Shown piece by piece: positions 22,901-33,818 of a DNA stretch of 59,248 nucleotides. This DNA comes from Polychytrium aggregatum (taxonomy: Eukaryota > Chytridiomycota > Chytridiomycetes > Polychytriales): assembly GCF_025602895.1 (NCBI RefSeq), contig NW_026516397.1, forward strand, positions 1 through 59,248, in the 5' to 3' direction. The notes below the pieces were generated by a model, which made no database searches, was not told where the DNA came from, and saw nothing but the letters and a program-made list of their open reading frames with translations. The first letter of the stretch is position 1. Each line of letters opens with the position of its first letter. The position numbers were made by a program, and so were the translations under genes.

Positions 22901-25900
22901 ACTTGCTTCTCCGTGACCACTGCAGCAAGGCTGGCGATGGTTCTGTGCTGGAACATTTCCATGGCAGGGATGTTGACGTCGTACTGCTTTCTGCAGCGTC
23001 GTTGGTGGAGGAGATGGATCAGGAGCGATTAGTAGGATGCAAGGAGTATGTGCGGCGGGTACGGTGTGATATGACATGGTGTGGCGGGTATGGTGTGGAG
23101 GAATGGCATGGCAAAACGTTGTGTGCTGGGTGGAATCACTCGACATTCCCAGGCCCGCTGCTCAGCGACCGCAAGACATGGCCTCGGTAGTCTGCCATTC
23201 AGCCAGGCCGCCCGCAAATGGTGTCGAGCTCTATCAAGAGCACGCTCCACAGCGGGATGCACTCGACCCAGGGGCATTGGCAGAGCCAATCCGTGCATCA
23301 CTCGACCCGATCTAACTCGATGCGTACCTGATCAAGCCAACGACCCGGCCAGCCTTGAGCGACCCGCCTCCGAGCTCGAAAAAGTCAGAGTTGATGCTCG
23401 GAACCTTGTCCACTTGCAGGACCTCCTTGAAGATGGCATAGATGCCCAGCTCGACCTCGGTGAGCTTGGACTCGTCGATGCCCTTGTTGCGGATGATCTC
23501 ATGGAGAGCCTCGGTGTCGAATGAGCCGTCAGGGTTCTTCTTGAGCGCATCGACGACGATAATGTCCTTGGGAATCTCGTAGGAGTGAACCAGCGGGGCG
23601 AGTGACTCTCGAATGTCCTGCTCGCCAATGCTCAGCGAGGTCTGCACAAACATGGTGATGTCGTCGTCCTCGGGGCTGGTCTTGACATAGACGGCGTCGA
23701 CGATGCCGGGGAAGGCCTTAATATGCTTGAGGCTGCTTTCGTACGAGATGACCACCGGCGTGGTCGGAATCGGCTCTTGAAGGGACGCTGTCTTGGGTGG
23801 GCAGACGGCATCCCACAGGCGACGGGTCATCGGCACCTGGTCGGTTTGCTCGGGAATGCCGCAGCGCTTGGCCAGATTGATGCGGAGGGGCTTGTTGTTC
23901 TGGTTCTTGGGGAGGGCATCCATGTAGACGATGAGCTGAGGCCACTTTGAGGGATGGAGGCTCTTGGAGACGAAGCTGCGACGAACGAGTTGCGCATGAG
24001 ACGGAAGTGGGCAGCGAGTCCAATGCAGCGACGGTCAGACACTGCTTCATGTCGATGGCACCGCACACACAAGTCAGCGACGACGAATACCTCTGCAGCT
24101 GCACCAGGTCGACTCTGGAGGCTGGGTTGGTCGAGACTATGACCACACCGATGGTCTCTTGCAGGACATCATGCGGCACGACAAAGGCGATGGTTTCGCG
24201 GACCTTGGGGTGCTTGATCACGGCGTCCTCGACCTCGACGGGAGAAATGATCTCACCGCCTCGGTTGATGACTTCTTTGGAGCGGCCAGTGATATCTGGA
24301 TGAAGGGTACGGATGCAGTTGCGTCAGGAACAGGAGTGGGGGGAGCCAAACAAGCAAGGGCGGCAGGAGCCAGGACCGTGGGAGACACTGGTCCGAGCCA
24401 CCGGTTGTCAGCGCTGACGCCGGAATCCCTGCCAGCGTCGAATACTCACACAGATAGCCATCGTTGTCGAGGTAGCCCATGTCGCCGGTGTTGAAGAAGC
24501 CGTCGCGCGTGAACGAGTTGGCATTGGCGGCGACGTCGTTCTCGTATCCGCCGAAGGTGGGTGCGCCACGGACCATGATGTTGCCGACGACAAACGGCGA
24601 GCACGGGTTGCTTTCGGAGTCGTAGATGGCAATCTCGGGACCTAGGAGCGCCAGAGGAGGACTGTTGGGACTCGACCATACAATCACACTCGTTTGTGGT
24701 CCAACCAACGGCGACAGAACATGGACGGCGCGACCGGCCGGCAAGAGCACCCGATGCTGGTCTGCACTCAGCTACATACCGACGGAGACGCCAGATGTTC
24801 CAGGCCGCTCGAGGGCATATCCTTGTGGCGGAGTGGCGATGGGCATGCACTCGGTCATGCCGTAGGAGGGCAGCACCGTGCAGGCAAAGAAGCGACGCAG
24901 TTCTTCAGCCAGCGACGGCAGGAGGCCGCCGCCAGCATTGGCGATCATGCGGATGCCGCAGCTGGTCGCATCGCGGCTGCCGCCCTCTTGCAGAATGGCA
25001 TGGTGCATCGTAGGCACGGCGTAATACCATGTGGGGCGAACGCTGGTGTCCTTGCCGTCGACGAGTTCCCAAAAGACCACGGGGTCAAAGCCCTTGGTGA
25101 TGATGACGGCGCCGCCACTGAGGATGGGGGCAAGCAGGTTGCGGACAATGCCGCCGACGTGATAGAGGGGCATCATGTTGAGGTTGACGTCGGATTCCTG
25201 GTGTTGAGCGTGGGGTTTAGTGGGCAGCTCATGAGTGACAGCAGGCCGCCAAAGACACGAGAGGACGGGATGTAGCGTACCGTGAGATTCCATGAGCTCG
25301 AGACGCAGCGGGCACCGACGATCAGGGTCTCCAGGGTATAGGGGACGGTTTTCTTGTTGCCGCTGGTGCCGGAGGTGGCGAGGACCATGCCGTAGTCGGT
25401 CAGGCGAGAGTAGTTGTTGGTGCGGGCACTGAACATGGTCGAGAAGCGCTGCACAACATCAGCAGATACAAGAGGTTACTGGGAGCCGAGACATGGTCGG
25501 ATGCAGCGGACAGATGCCTGAGCCGACGGGACAGGCACGCAAATAGGAGTACTGCGGACACGGCCGAGCGAGAGTGCAAGCGTGGGAGACGGCGATGCGG
25601 GAGACACTGGACGAACCTTGAGCGGATCCTCGTGCTTGGATCCCTCATGGATCTGCAGCGTGAACAGACCGCAGACCTCGGTGGAGGGCGTCAGGACCAG
25701 GACGGAGAGATTGTGCCAGCTCAGCTTGTCGAGGAACTCATCCTGGTGGAAAAGCATGAGGCAATGGGGAGGCGAGACGTTGCAGGCATCGATAGAGAGA
25801 GTGAGCACACAACAGTGGTGGCCATCGACTGCAGCGAATGACAACGGCGCGAGACGGATCACGGTGTCGATGCAACAGACACGGCCCATGCTGATTGCCA

Positions 25901-26512
25901 GGGGCGATGAGAGCCAGAACCAAGGACGGAACAAGATAAGGGAGGCGTCCGCAATCTTACCGTGAGGCGAGAGGCAGGCAGCACGATTGCCTTGGAGCCC
26001 AGCCGCGAGACCTCGGAGCAGATCTCCTCGTCGGTCATGTTGAAGTTGACAGGAACGGCAGTGGCATAGGTCATGACGGTCAGGAGGCACACGGCGAGCT
26101 CGGGGCCCTCCGGCAGAGCAATGCCGATGCGGGCATTGGGCAGCAGGCCAAACTTTTCAATGTCGAGGCCGCTGGAGATGAACGACTTGAGCGCCTGGTG
26201 AGTGAGGGTTCTGCGGCTGGGGTCGGCCGTGGCGATGGCGACGTTGGGGGTATCCCGGAAGAGCTGGTGGAGGGTCTGGACGCCTTGGCTCTGGAGCTCG
26301 TCTTGGACCTGGACACCCAGGAACTGCGTCCCGGGCTTGTCTTCAGCATAAACCCTGCCTGATCGGCCCGAGCGGACGGATCTCTTATTGGACCGTACCG
26401 AACGGGCTGATCGATGGGTCTGGGTGCGTTCTGGTTGGGGCGAGGCATAGTCAGAGTCGAGGTTGCTTACAGGCTCGGCTGTTGGGACATGGATTTGGAT
26501 GTTGGGAGCCAT
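19995..26512 (-). CDS. Pls/PosA-type NRPS-like synthetase (A-T-membrane-LbH)
   Basis: Ten exons: 26512-25961, 25742-25617, 25448-25281, 25197-24780, 24641-24450, 24295-24091, 23975-23328, 22990-22376, 22211-21934 and 21832-19995. They give 1679 aa and all phases close. A Ser/Arg-rich N-terminus precedes an adenylation domain: A3 ATSGTSGNKK (about 250-259), A5 YGMTEC (about 394-399), A7/A8 GFFNTGDMGYL and YITGRSKEVINRGGE, and the A10 lysine in NNKPLRI. A carrier domain has phosphopantetheine Ser759 in LGGGSLKAG. The last 900 residues alternate membrane helices with left-handed beta-helix acyltransferase-like segments (GARIGRNATVDTATNIGEF, GAKIGKRIYWPGTSL, GCKIGSRVCLYPTGG). This A-T-TM-LbH order matches bacterial epsilon-poly-lysine synthetase and PosA relatives, where the C-terminal repeats act as tandem condensation-like domains. 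There is no classical C or TE domain. Product and substrate cannot be read from sequence. Confidence 0.9.
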
Positions 26513-26611
26513 CCCGAAGGAACTGTTTAGTCGTCGATCTCGGATGGATACGACGAGCGCAGGCGGCGCGAAACAAACCTGGGGGGAGCGGGTGGGCGGT
26601 TGGGCGGTGAG

Positions 26612-26618
26612 ATTTATA
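26612..26618 (-). promoter_or_regulatory. Candidate TATA box for the NRPS-like gene
   Basis: TATAAAT on the minus strand, within CTTATAAATC, 100 bp before the ATG at 26512. It favours 26512 over upstream in-frame ATGs, which would lie beyond or too close to the expected transcription start. Confidence 0.5.
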
Positions 26619-27356
26619 AGAGAATCGAGGATCGGGTCAGCAGCCACAAATGGGTCCATACGTACATACATTGATGCATACGTTGATGCATGCATGTGTA
26701 CACAGATATACAGGCTGGCGAGTGCACGAGTGCCAAAGTCGGGGGCGATGGCGGCGGCAGACAAGCCGAGCGGCTGGCTGGGGGCGGAGACAGAAGAAGG
26801 GATCCCACTGAACGAATGGGGCTGTTGGCAAAGCGGCTGTGTCAGCGGACGGCGGCGACAAGGGGCGGAGTATCCCTGTGGCGGCTGTATGTGCTGACTC
26901 GGGCTCTTGCAAGCCGGGAATGGACAGAATTCGGCACTGTGGAAATACCTGCGATCCCGATGCGGCGGAATCGGTCTTTGTCATCCTCTATGCGCGTCAA
27001 AGAAACGCCACACACCCACTCACTGCCAGCCCACCCTTGTCCGAGTTGAGTCAGCGGCGCATGTGCATCGAAGGAGAAACATCGGCGTTTCTTGGAGACA
27101 TGTGTCGGGGCACAATCGGCGGGGCGATGCACAGAATCGGTGGATGGATGGGCGACCTGTTTTTTGGAATGCCGCTTGCTGGCCGGTGGCGGCGAAGATC
27201 GGCTTGACTCGACAACCAACAAGAAACGTGGGTGATGCTGGGAGGGTGGCTCTTGACAAGTCGAGGAGAGCACGCTCGGACGGGTTGTCCCTTTCTACCG
27301 AAGCTGCGCTCGCCAAGTGCTTGATCATCTCAGCGTCGAACAGATCAAACAAGCCA

Positions 27357-27400
27357 GTCAAGGACCGAGTCAAGGACCGAGTCAAGGACCGAGTCAAGGA
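27357..27400. repeat. 12-bp tandem repeat GTCAAGGACCGA, about 3.7 copies
   Basis: Perfect 12-bp periodicity from 27357 to 27400. The unit is a multiple of three, so frames stay open through it, which explains a spurious repeated peptide in several frames. Confidence 0.85.
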
Positions 27401-27602
27401 ATGGGCGATACCCCACCGCTCGCCAGCCGAATGTCTGTTTGGATACGGCCGTCGAGTCGGCTTGGTTGTGCTGCTTACATACGACTCGGGCGGCGGTCTG
27501 GTGTGGCTGTATGGTATGTTCTCCTTGGATACTGGCGTCGCATGCCGGGTCGCTAATATGGGATTGATCTCCATCCAGCAGGCCGCCGCCGTGCTGATCG
27601 CC

Positions 27603-27640
27603 CACATCGCCAGCGTCGCTCACATCGCCAGCGTCGCTCA
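27603..27640. repeat. 18-bp tandem repeat CACATCGCCAGCGTCGCT, two copies
   Basis: Two perfect copies, 27603-27620 and 27621-27638, followed by CA. Upstream of the Sel1 gene. Confidence 0.85.
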
Positions 27641-28029
27641 CTTTTGGTCCTCGGATGGCGAAGGGGTTCCGATGTGGACCAGGCCTGTTCGCTTGTCCCT
27701 GTGCTCGGCCGATGAGACTCTTTTCAAGCTGAGAGTTCCCTCACATGCATGAACCAACGACGAATGGATCTCGAATCAGTTCCGCCAGAATCCCGCGAAA
27801 TACGGGTTGCGAGCCCTGTCGCGGGGTTCTCTTGGCCCGTGGGTCGTTGGCTGTGCCACCCCGCTGTCGCGACTCTGGGGTCTTGGCGCCCCGCTTCCAT
27901 CAACGACTTGCCTCCCTCCCGCTCCCTCTCCCGCTCCTTCCCTCTCCCTCTCCCACTCCTTCCCTCTCCTGTCCGTCTCGTCCGTCGTTGCGCATCTTCC
28001 CCTCCTCTTCCCACATCGCCCAACCGCAC

Positions 28030-29517
28030 ATGCATGACCACAGTCCGGACGTCTTCACCATCGTGTGCTGCAACGAGAGCTTCCAACTTGCCCTCGACCA
28101 CAGCACAATCAAGACCCTGCTCCAGGCATGCAGACGGGCCCGGCCCCTGCTGAGCTCCAGGGTGGCTCGCTTCCTCACCTGGTGCCACAATGCAGGACTG
28201 TTCTATCCAGACGGATCGCTCCTAATCAGCCTCACACCCAGCGACAAAATCGCCCTCTCGCTGCGCTGCGATGATGAATGCCCAGTCGACCGATCCTGGC
28301 TCGCTGCTCTCGCGGAGCAGGGGAACGCGGCCGCCTCGTATTTCCTGGCCAGGATCTTCCAAATCGCCCTCTCCTTTCAACAGTCTGTCGATGAGGACGC
28401 CGTGAAAGAGCGAATCTTTGACCTTCTGAAGGACGCAGCCGACGCCGGCCATCCGATGGCACAGTTCCATGTAGCCAATCGCTTCTATGACGGCTACGGA
28501 GTCGAACGAGACCAAGCCAAGGCCGCGGAGATCTATCGTGATCTTGCAGATCGTGGAATGGTGCAAGCCCAAGTTGCTCTCGGTCGATGCTACGAAAGCA
28601 GCGAAGGTGTCGATCAGAGCTACGATACAGCCGTCGAATGGTACTCCAAGGCCGCTGATCAAGGAAACGACGACGGCCGTCTCCGTATCCTGTTCCTCCG
28701 TGGCTGGTTTGCATTCATCGGCCATGGCGTCGAGCAAAGTGATGCAGACGCACTCTCCCAATGGCTGGAGGTCAGCACCAACTCCACCGACCCGGTCATC
28801 AAACCCATCGCCACCCACATGGTTGGCTGGATGTTCTACCTTGGCCGAGGTACTTTGCGCGACAAGCAAAAGGGAGTCGAGTTCATTCGCAAGGGCCAGT
28901 CCCCCATGTTTCCTCTCGGAGAAAGCGAGTGCCTGGCAGGTGAATGGCTCGGCCCATCTCGGTCCCCGGCGGCCCTCAAGTTCTTCAAGCTGTGCCAGCT
29001 TGGATCCGAGCACGAGTGGCTCTGTAAGCACCTCATGGCGCTGTGTCTTACTCGGGGATTCGGGACGAAGCGGCGCGCAGAGCAGGCTGCAGCCATATTC
29101 GAAGAACTCGCCAACGAAGGCCGAATTGAAAGCCAGTGCTGGATCGGGGAGTGCTACTGCTATGGCTGGGGGGTTGATGAGAGCCAACCCATGACACTAG
29201 AGTGGTACCGCAAGGCCGCTGATCAAGGCGACTCGTACGGACAGTATTGGGTTGGCGCTTGCTATCGCTGGGGAAATGGAGTTACCAAGGACCACACCCA
29301 AGCAGTCGAATGGCTCCGCAAGTCGGCCGCACAGGGAAATCGGTTCGGTCAAAATCGACTCGGCGATTGCTTCCGAAGTGGCGAAGGCGTCGATAGAGAC
29401 ATGGACGTGGCGATCAGCTGGTGGCGCAAGGCTGCAGACCAAGGCTACAAAAAGGCGATGAATTCGCTTGTCATACACTGTCAGCAACCTGATCCCGAAG
29501 ATGCCTCCGAATCCTAG
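28030..29517 (+). CDS. Sel1-repeat (SLR/TPR-like) protein, copy 1
   Basis: Single exon, 495 aa from the ATG at 28030; this start is chosen because MHDHSPDVFTIVCC aligns with NEHIPDIFTIICC in the second copy at 57353-58870. The open frame extends upstream to 27745 but that part is Ser/Pro/Leu-rich and C/T-tract encoded. About 100 N-terminal residues form a conserved helical domain (LALDHSTIKTLLQACRRARPLLSSRV...) that I do not recognise and that may be an adaptor or F-box-like segment. Sel1 repeats follow, for example AQFHVANRFYDGYGVERDQAKAAEIY, SQCWIGECYCYGWGVDES and GQYWVGACYRWGNGVTKDH, each with the G-x-G-V-x-x-D signature. Sel1 proteins are scaffolds, for example in chitin synthase regulation (Skt5/Chs4) and ERAD (Hrd3); no specific partner is implied here. 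Confidence 0.88.
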   Translation: MHDHSPDVFTIVCCNESFQLALDHSTIKTLLQACRRARPLLSSRVARFLTWCHNAGLFYPDGSLLISLTPSDKIALSLRCDDECPVDRSWLAALAEQGNAAASYFLARIFQIALSFQQSVDEDAVKERIFDLLKDAADAGHPMAQFHVANRFYDGYGVERDQAKAAEIYRDLADRGMVQAQVALGRCYESSEGVDQSYDTAVEWYSKAADQGNDDGRLRILFLRGWFAFIGHGVEQSDADALSQWLEVSTNSTDPVIKPIATHMVGWMFYLGRGTLRDKQKGVEFIRKGQSPMFPLGESECLAGEWLGPSRSPAALKFFKLCQLGSEHEWLCKHLMALCLTRGFGTKRRAEQAAAIFEELANEGRIESQCWIGECYCYGWGVDESQPMTLEWYRKAADQGDSYGQYWVGACYRWGNGVTKDHTQAVEWLRKSAAQGNRFGQNRLGDCFRSGEGVDRDMDVAISWWRKAADQGYKKAMNSLVIHCQQPDPEDASES

Positions 29518-29967
29518 CTGCCGACAGCCATGTTGCATTTTGCAGTCAATACATTGATATAAAATGTGGAGTAGTACTGTTCCTTGATTCATTGTCGGTG
29601 TAGGTGTGCCGAGGGCAGTGTCGGTGTGGCTTTTCGATCATCCAGCATATACTTCACTCCACAGCGCTCGATTCCCAGGAGATGGAAGTGACGTAGCTGC
29701 ACCGAGATGCTGATTATGGGAGCACATTGGTGATGCGTGCTGAAGATGTAGAGGGACGTGATAAATACTATTGAATCTAGAGGACACGGTATGTCGATGA
29801 CACAGATCGACTGATAATATTGTGGATGCAATCGAGCATGGCGAGATTGCGACAGTGATTGCAACATCCACTCAGATATGCTGCAGCCGACAAAGCGAGC
29901 GGGTGCAACAACAAGCTACGAGCAGAAAACGGAAACCGGCGGTCATCCCTTCGATCGCCAATCGACA
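29518..29967. other. Convergent 3' intergenic region
   Basis: 450 bp between the stop codons of the Sel1 gene and the NLR-type gene. AT-richer than its surroundings, with several AATAAA-like and TATAAAATG strings consistent with two 3' UTRs. Nothing coding seen. Confidence 0.55.
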
Positions 29968-32900
29968 CTAGGCTTGGGCTGTATCAATGCGTTGCTCCAT
30001 ATTCTTCATCCATTGCCAGGCCATCTCCACTGATGGGTGGTCTTCACTGGCATACGCATTCTTGAAGATTGTATAGGCTTCGCGGAAGTTTTCCAGGGCC
30101 GCAGGGAGATCGCCTTGCACTTCGGCGACGCTGCCGATGCCCAGGATGATGGTGGCCACTCTGGGATGCTCCCGAGTGCCATGGATCTTGGTCAGGATGT
30201 CGATAGCTTCGTGGTAGAGCTCAAGAGCTCTCTCGCAGTCCATCTGCTGATAGGCCACCCCGCCCATGTTGTGGATCGTGGAGGCAACATCAGGATGCAC
30301 TCTTGTTCCATAGATCGCCACTACCATGTCGAGCGACTTTTGGAAGTATTGCAAGGCTTCGTTCAGATCGCCCCGTCGTGCCGCTACAATCCCAATGTTA
30401 CTCAAGGCCATGGCGACATCCGGGTGGTTGTAGGTGCCAAGGACCTTGGTGTATATCTCGAGAGATTCCTGGAAGAGCTCAAAGGCCCTGTCCCAATCTC
30501 CCAGGACTCGCGCCGCCAAACCCATATTGTTGAGAGTTCGCGCAACATCCGGATGTTGGCGGGTGCCGTGAATTTTGGTGGTGATGTCGAGATCCTCTTG
30601 GTAGTACTTGAGGGCTTCCTCTGGGCAGCCTTGGTCGCTGAAAATGGCGCCGATGTTGTTGAGGGTCATGGCGACATTGGGATGCTCGCGAGTGCCAAAG
30701 ATCTTGATGGTGATATCCAGCTCTTCTTGGTAGAGCTGGAGCGCGTCGTCAAGGTGGCCCTGGTCGTTCAGTACAAGGCCGATATCACCAAGGAGCTTGG
30801 CGACATCCGGATGCTCGCGTGTGCCCAGCACAGCTTCCAGAATATCGAGGGACTCTTGCAGCAGAGCAAGGGCCTCGTCCAAGCGACCTTGATCTCTGGA
30901 CACGAGTCCCATATTGAGGAGGCTGGTTGCCACGTCTTTGTCTCGGCGTGTGCCCAGCACCTTGACTCTGATGTCGAGAGCTTCTTGATGGTAGCGAATC
31001 GAGTCATCGAAGCGTGCCAGGCGCCGAGAGACCATGCCCATGTTGTTGAGAATCGTGGCGACGAGAATACTCTCACGGGTGCCCAATACCCGTATGGTGA
31101 TGTCGAGAGCCTCTTGAAAGTATCGGAGTGCTTCATTCAGATTCCCTTGCGCATCAACGACAACACCAATGTTGCTGATAGTCTGGGCGATATCGGGGTG
31201 CTCGCGAGTTCCATAGATCTTGACCCTGATGTCGAGCGACTCGTTGTGGAAGGCGAGTGCTTGGCTCAGGTGGCCTTTGTCAGCCTCCGTGAGACCCATG
31301 TTATCGAGAATGGCGGCAACCTTGGGGTGCTCGCGGGTACCGTAGAACACTATGCTTCGCTCCAAGTTCCTCCTGTATGACTCCGTTGCCTTGATGTAGA
31401 AGGGCTTCTTTTGAGCCAATCTTGCTATCTGGAACTCGACCAGGAAATGCAGTTCTTTGGTGTAAACCGCTGGTACTGTCTTCTCAGCGTATTGATCTAG
31501 ATGCTCCGCAAATGATTGTGCCTTGAGATCTTCGAGTTTGGTCAGCTCGAGGAGGACTTCACCAGTTGCATCTTCGATTCTTTCGGCATCCAGTTTCTCA
31601 TGCGCCTGGACATACTCTCGGGACACTTGCTGGGTGAGCGAGTGGGTCGAGTACTGTCCCTCGGCTCCACTTCGGAGGAGGCCACTCTGGACCATCATCT
31701 TGATCAGATCGGCCACTGTGGACAGGCAACTGGTCAGTTCCATACACCGACACCATCTACTGCACTTTGATTCAATCCCAACTCACCATCGGTCTTGAGC
31801 TCCATCTTCTGCACGATCTCCTTGATCAGCTCGAACTGGATGTTGGTCGGCGCAACCAAACTGAGGGCACCGAACAGCCTGGCTGCCTCGATGCCCTCAT
31901 CCCCTCGCCTCATCAGCGAGTCCAGCGACAGATCCACAATCACCTTGAGCGACGACCGCGTGTCGTCCTCGCCATCCTGCAGCTCCAATGCTCCTGCAAA
32001 CGTGGCCTCGAGCACCGACAGGGGAGTGTCGTAGTTCTCGGCAAACGTCATGAATGTCTGGATGACGAGTGGATATCCACTGATCTTGGCCACGATGCTG
32101 TCGAGGGACTTCTTGGCTTCGTCCGACACAAGTCGCTGGACAATCATTGGCGACGACGACATGATATAGTCGAGTGTGGTGGAGTCGTCCCAGTTGCCGA
32201 GACGGAGCAGATCGTTCTGGAAGCTCGGTGCCTTGGTCTCAAGAGCACTGGTGAATGCACCAGGAGGCAGTGAGGCCAGCCGGGTCGTCATCACCACATC
32301 GCCGCTGAACCCGACCGACTTGGAGTGCTCAAACACAGAGTCGACCACGTTGATGTCATCGACATTGTCGAGCACCAGGAGATAGCCATGAGTGTTGGCG
32401 AGGAACCTCGAGGCATGTTCCTTGATCACATCGGGCTTGATGCCAGGGAACATCTCGATGAGTCCATCGATAGCAGTCGACTCGGTCGAGCAGTTGATCC
32501 AGAAGACCTGGCGGTACTGCGGCTTGATGCCGATGGTCTCGGCTTTGATGGCGAGGAGGTCGTCCTTGTTGCTCGCATTCATAATGCCCATCATGAAGAA
32601 CAGGATCTGGATGGCGAGGACAGACTTGCCCATGCCACCCATGCCAGAGATGACGGCACGGCCAGTCAGGGTGAGTTGCTTGAGCAGGGTGTCGAGGTGG
32701 ACGGGATCGAATCGGAACTTGGAGTCGCAAAAGTATTTGTCATGGATGGCCGTAATGAGATCCATGTTGGGTGGGATGGGATGGACGAGGTTGAGGAGGC
32801 GGTAGACTCGCTTGTGCATCTGGTCGGGACGGAAGCCAAAGGACTGGATCTGGTTCACTCTGCCGAGGATCTGCTTGAGGGGGGCAAAGGCAGGGTCGTT

Positions 32901-33359
32901 GGGGAGGGACACCATGTACGGCAGGAAGGGAGTGAAGCCATCGACGCCATCCTTGGTCTCCTTGGTGGCGATTCCGAGGGGAAGGACAGGGAGGGAACGA
33001 TTGGCATCCTTGAGGTCGAGGGCGGTCTTGATTTCGAGCAGGACGCTGTCCTCTTGGCCATTCTTGGCCTTGTCCTTCATCATGTCCATCGAGGCCTTGC
33101 TGAGGAGCAGGAAGACGGCCTTGCTGGTGGGGAGGGCACTGATGGAGCTGGCTGGAGGGTCGTTGGGATTGTTGAGGCAGTCGACATCGTGGAAGATGGA
33201 AATGGGTTTGCCATATCGACGGAGGGCGACCAGGGTGAGCACTTCCTTCAGAGCCCGGACAGTGTCGGCATCAGTCTGGGCTTGGTATGAGAGGAACAGA
33301 TCGTGGTCGGTACCGTGGGCAGGGCAGGAAAAGAGCTGGTCGATGGTAGCAGTTTGCAT
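29968..33359 (-). CDS. TIR / NB-ARC / TPR NLR-type STAND protein
   Basis: Two exons, 33359-31787 and 31715-29968, joined in phase 1, give 1106 aa. Start is the ATG at 33359; the open frame above it lacks motifs. Residues about 19-170 look like a TIR domain: HDLFLSYQAQTDADTVRAL (strand A, box 1), KPISIFHDVDCLN (box 2), SKAVFLLLSKASM and a downstream Glu in DSVLLEIKTAL that is a candidate for the catalytic glutamate of NAD-cleaving TIRs. An NB-ARC ATPase follows: P-loop GMGGMGKS (about 237-245), Walker B LLVLDNVDD (about 325), sensor-like VVMTTRLASLP and GYPLVIQTF (GLPL motif). The C-terminus has ten full 42-residue kinesin-light-chain-type TPRs with the signature GTREHPDVA...NNMG, plus a partial one. 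STAND proteins of this plan act as ligand-gated immune or incompatibility switches; that role here is inference. TIR catalytic activity is unproven. Confidence 0.87.
30084..31390 (-). repeat. Coding tandem array of about ten 126-bp TPR units
   Basis: Ten 42-codon units with the invariant core GTREHP or close variants, NNMG or NIG, and ALxLYQExLDI. They are about equally spaced and more alike one another than TPRs in most proteins. Coordinates are approximate. Confidence 0.75.
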
Positions 33360-33818
33360 GACCGGGTGAGGTGTCGTTCGAGCGGCAGTGTGGGTGGTGA
33401 GACGAAGACGAACGAGGGAAGGGACTGTCGTTGTTGATGTCAAGAGTGCGGTTTCGCCGATCGTCCAGCCACACGGGATGATGTTCTTTGAAAAGGACTG
33501 TGCTTGGGCAATGAGGACTTGCGCTGATGCTTGCAGATATCGAGCAGAGTGTGCTCCGAGCAATCGCTGCGCCGGGACGGCTTGGTCGCCGCCCCGGGAT
33601 CTCACAAGCCAGCGGGTGGCTGTGGAAGGGTGGACGTTCCTGCCTGGGCCGGATTCGAAATCGGAGGTCGGCAATGTGCCCACGATGACCCCATCGCCGC
33701 GCCGTGGCTCTCTTGGCAGCTCATCTCGGTCGCAGACCTGCATCTTTCCTGACACCCTCGTCGTTCTGCAAGAGCCGTCGCCTCGCAAGAGCCCTCCTTC
33801 AATCGCCAGCACCCAGAC
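33360..33818. other. Divergent promoter region, NLR-type / 5-oxoprolinase
   Basis: 459 bp between divergent start codons. No TATA box is obvious. Open frames traverse it on both strands but show no motif. Confidence 0.6.

Larger units (their letters stand above)
26513..28029. other. Divergent promoter region, NRPS-like / Sel1, with two minisatellites
   Basis: 1.5 kb between divergent start codons. A 281-codon open frame on the plus strand (26907-27752) and one of 195 codons on the minus strand overlap each other, run through the tandem repeats and resemble nothing, so I do not call them. Near 26655-26710 there is a TACATACATTGATGCATACG-like alternating stretch similar in style to that at 597-643. 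Positions 27903-27975 form a C/T-rich tract before the Sel1 start, likely a leader or core promoter pyrimidine tract. Confidence 0.55.

Noticed and set aside
23029..23301. Small minus-strand frames between NRPS-like exons 7 and 8
   Set aside because: They lie in the intron; phase and carrier-domain continuity require splicing from 23328 to 22990.
26907..27752. 281-codon plus-strand frame between NRPS-like and Sel1
   Set aside because: Crosses two tandem repeats whose periods are multiples of three; no recognisable domain and an overlapping frame on the other strand.
28222..29187. 321-codon antisense frame over Sel1 copy 1
   Set aside because: Opposite strand of a well-supported repeat protein.
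30037..31380. 447-codon open frame antisense to the NLR TPR array
   Set aside because: It is the mirror of the repeated TPR codons; no domain and no start context. The sense strand has strong homology.
32325..33290. 321-codon antisense frame over the TIR/NB-ARC exon
   Set aside because: Shadow frame of a GC-biased exon; its peptide is acidic low-complexity and unlike any family.
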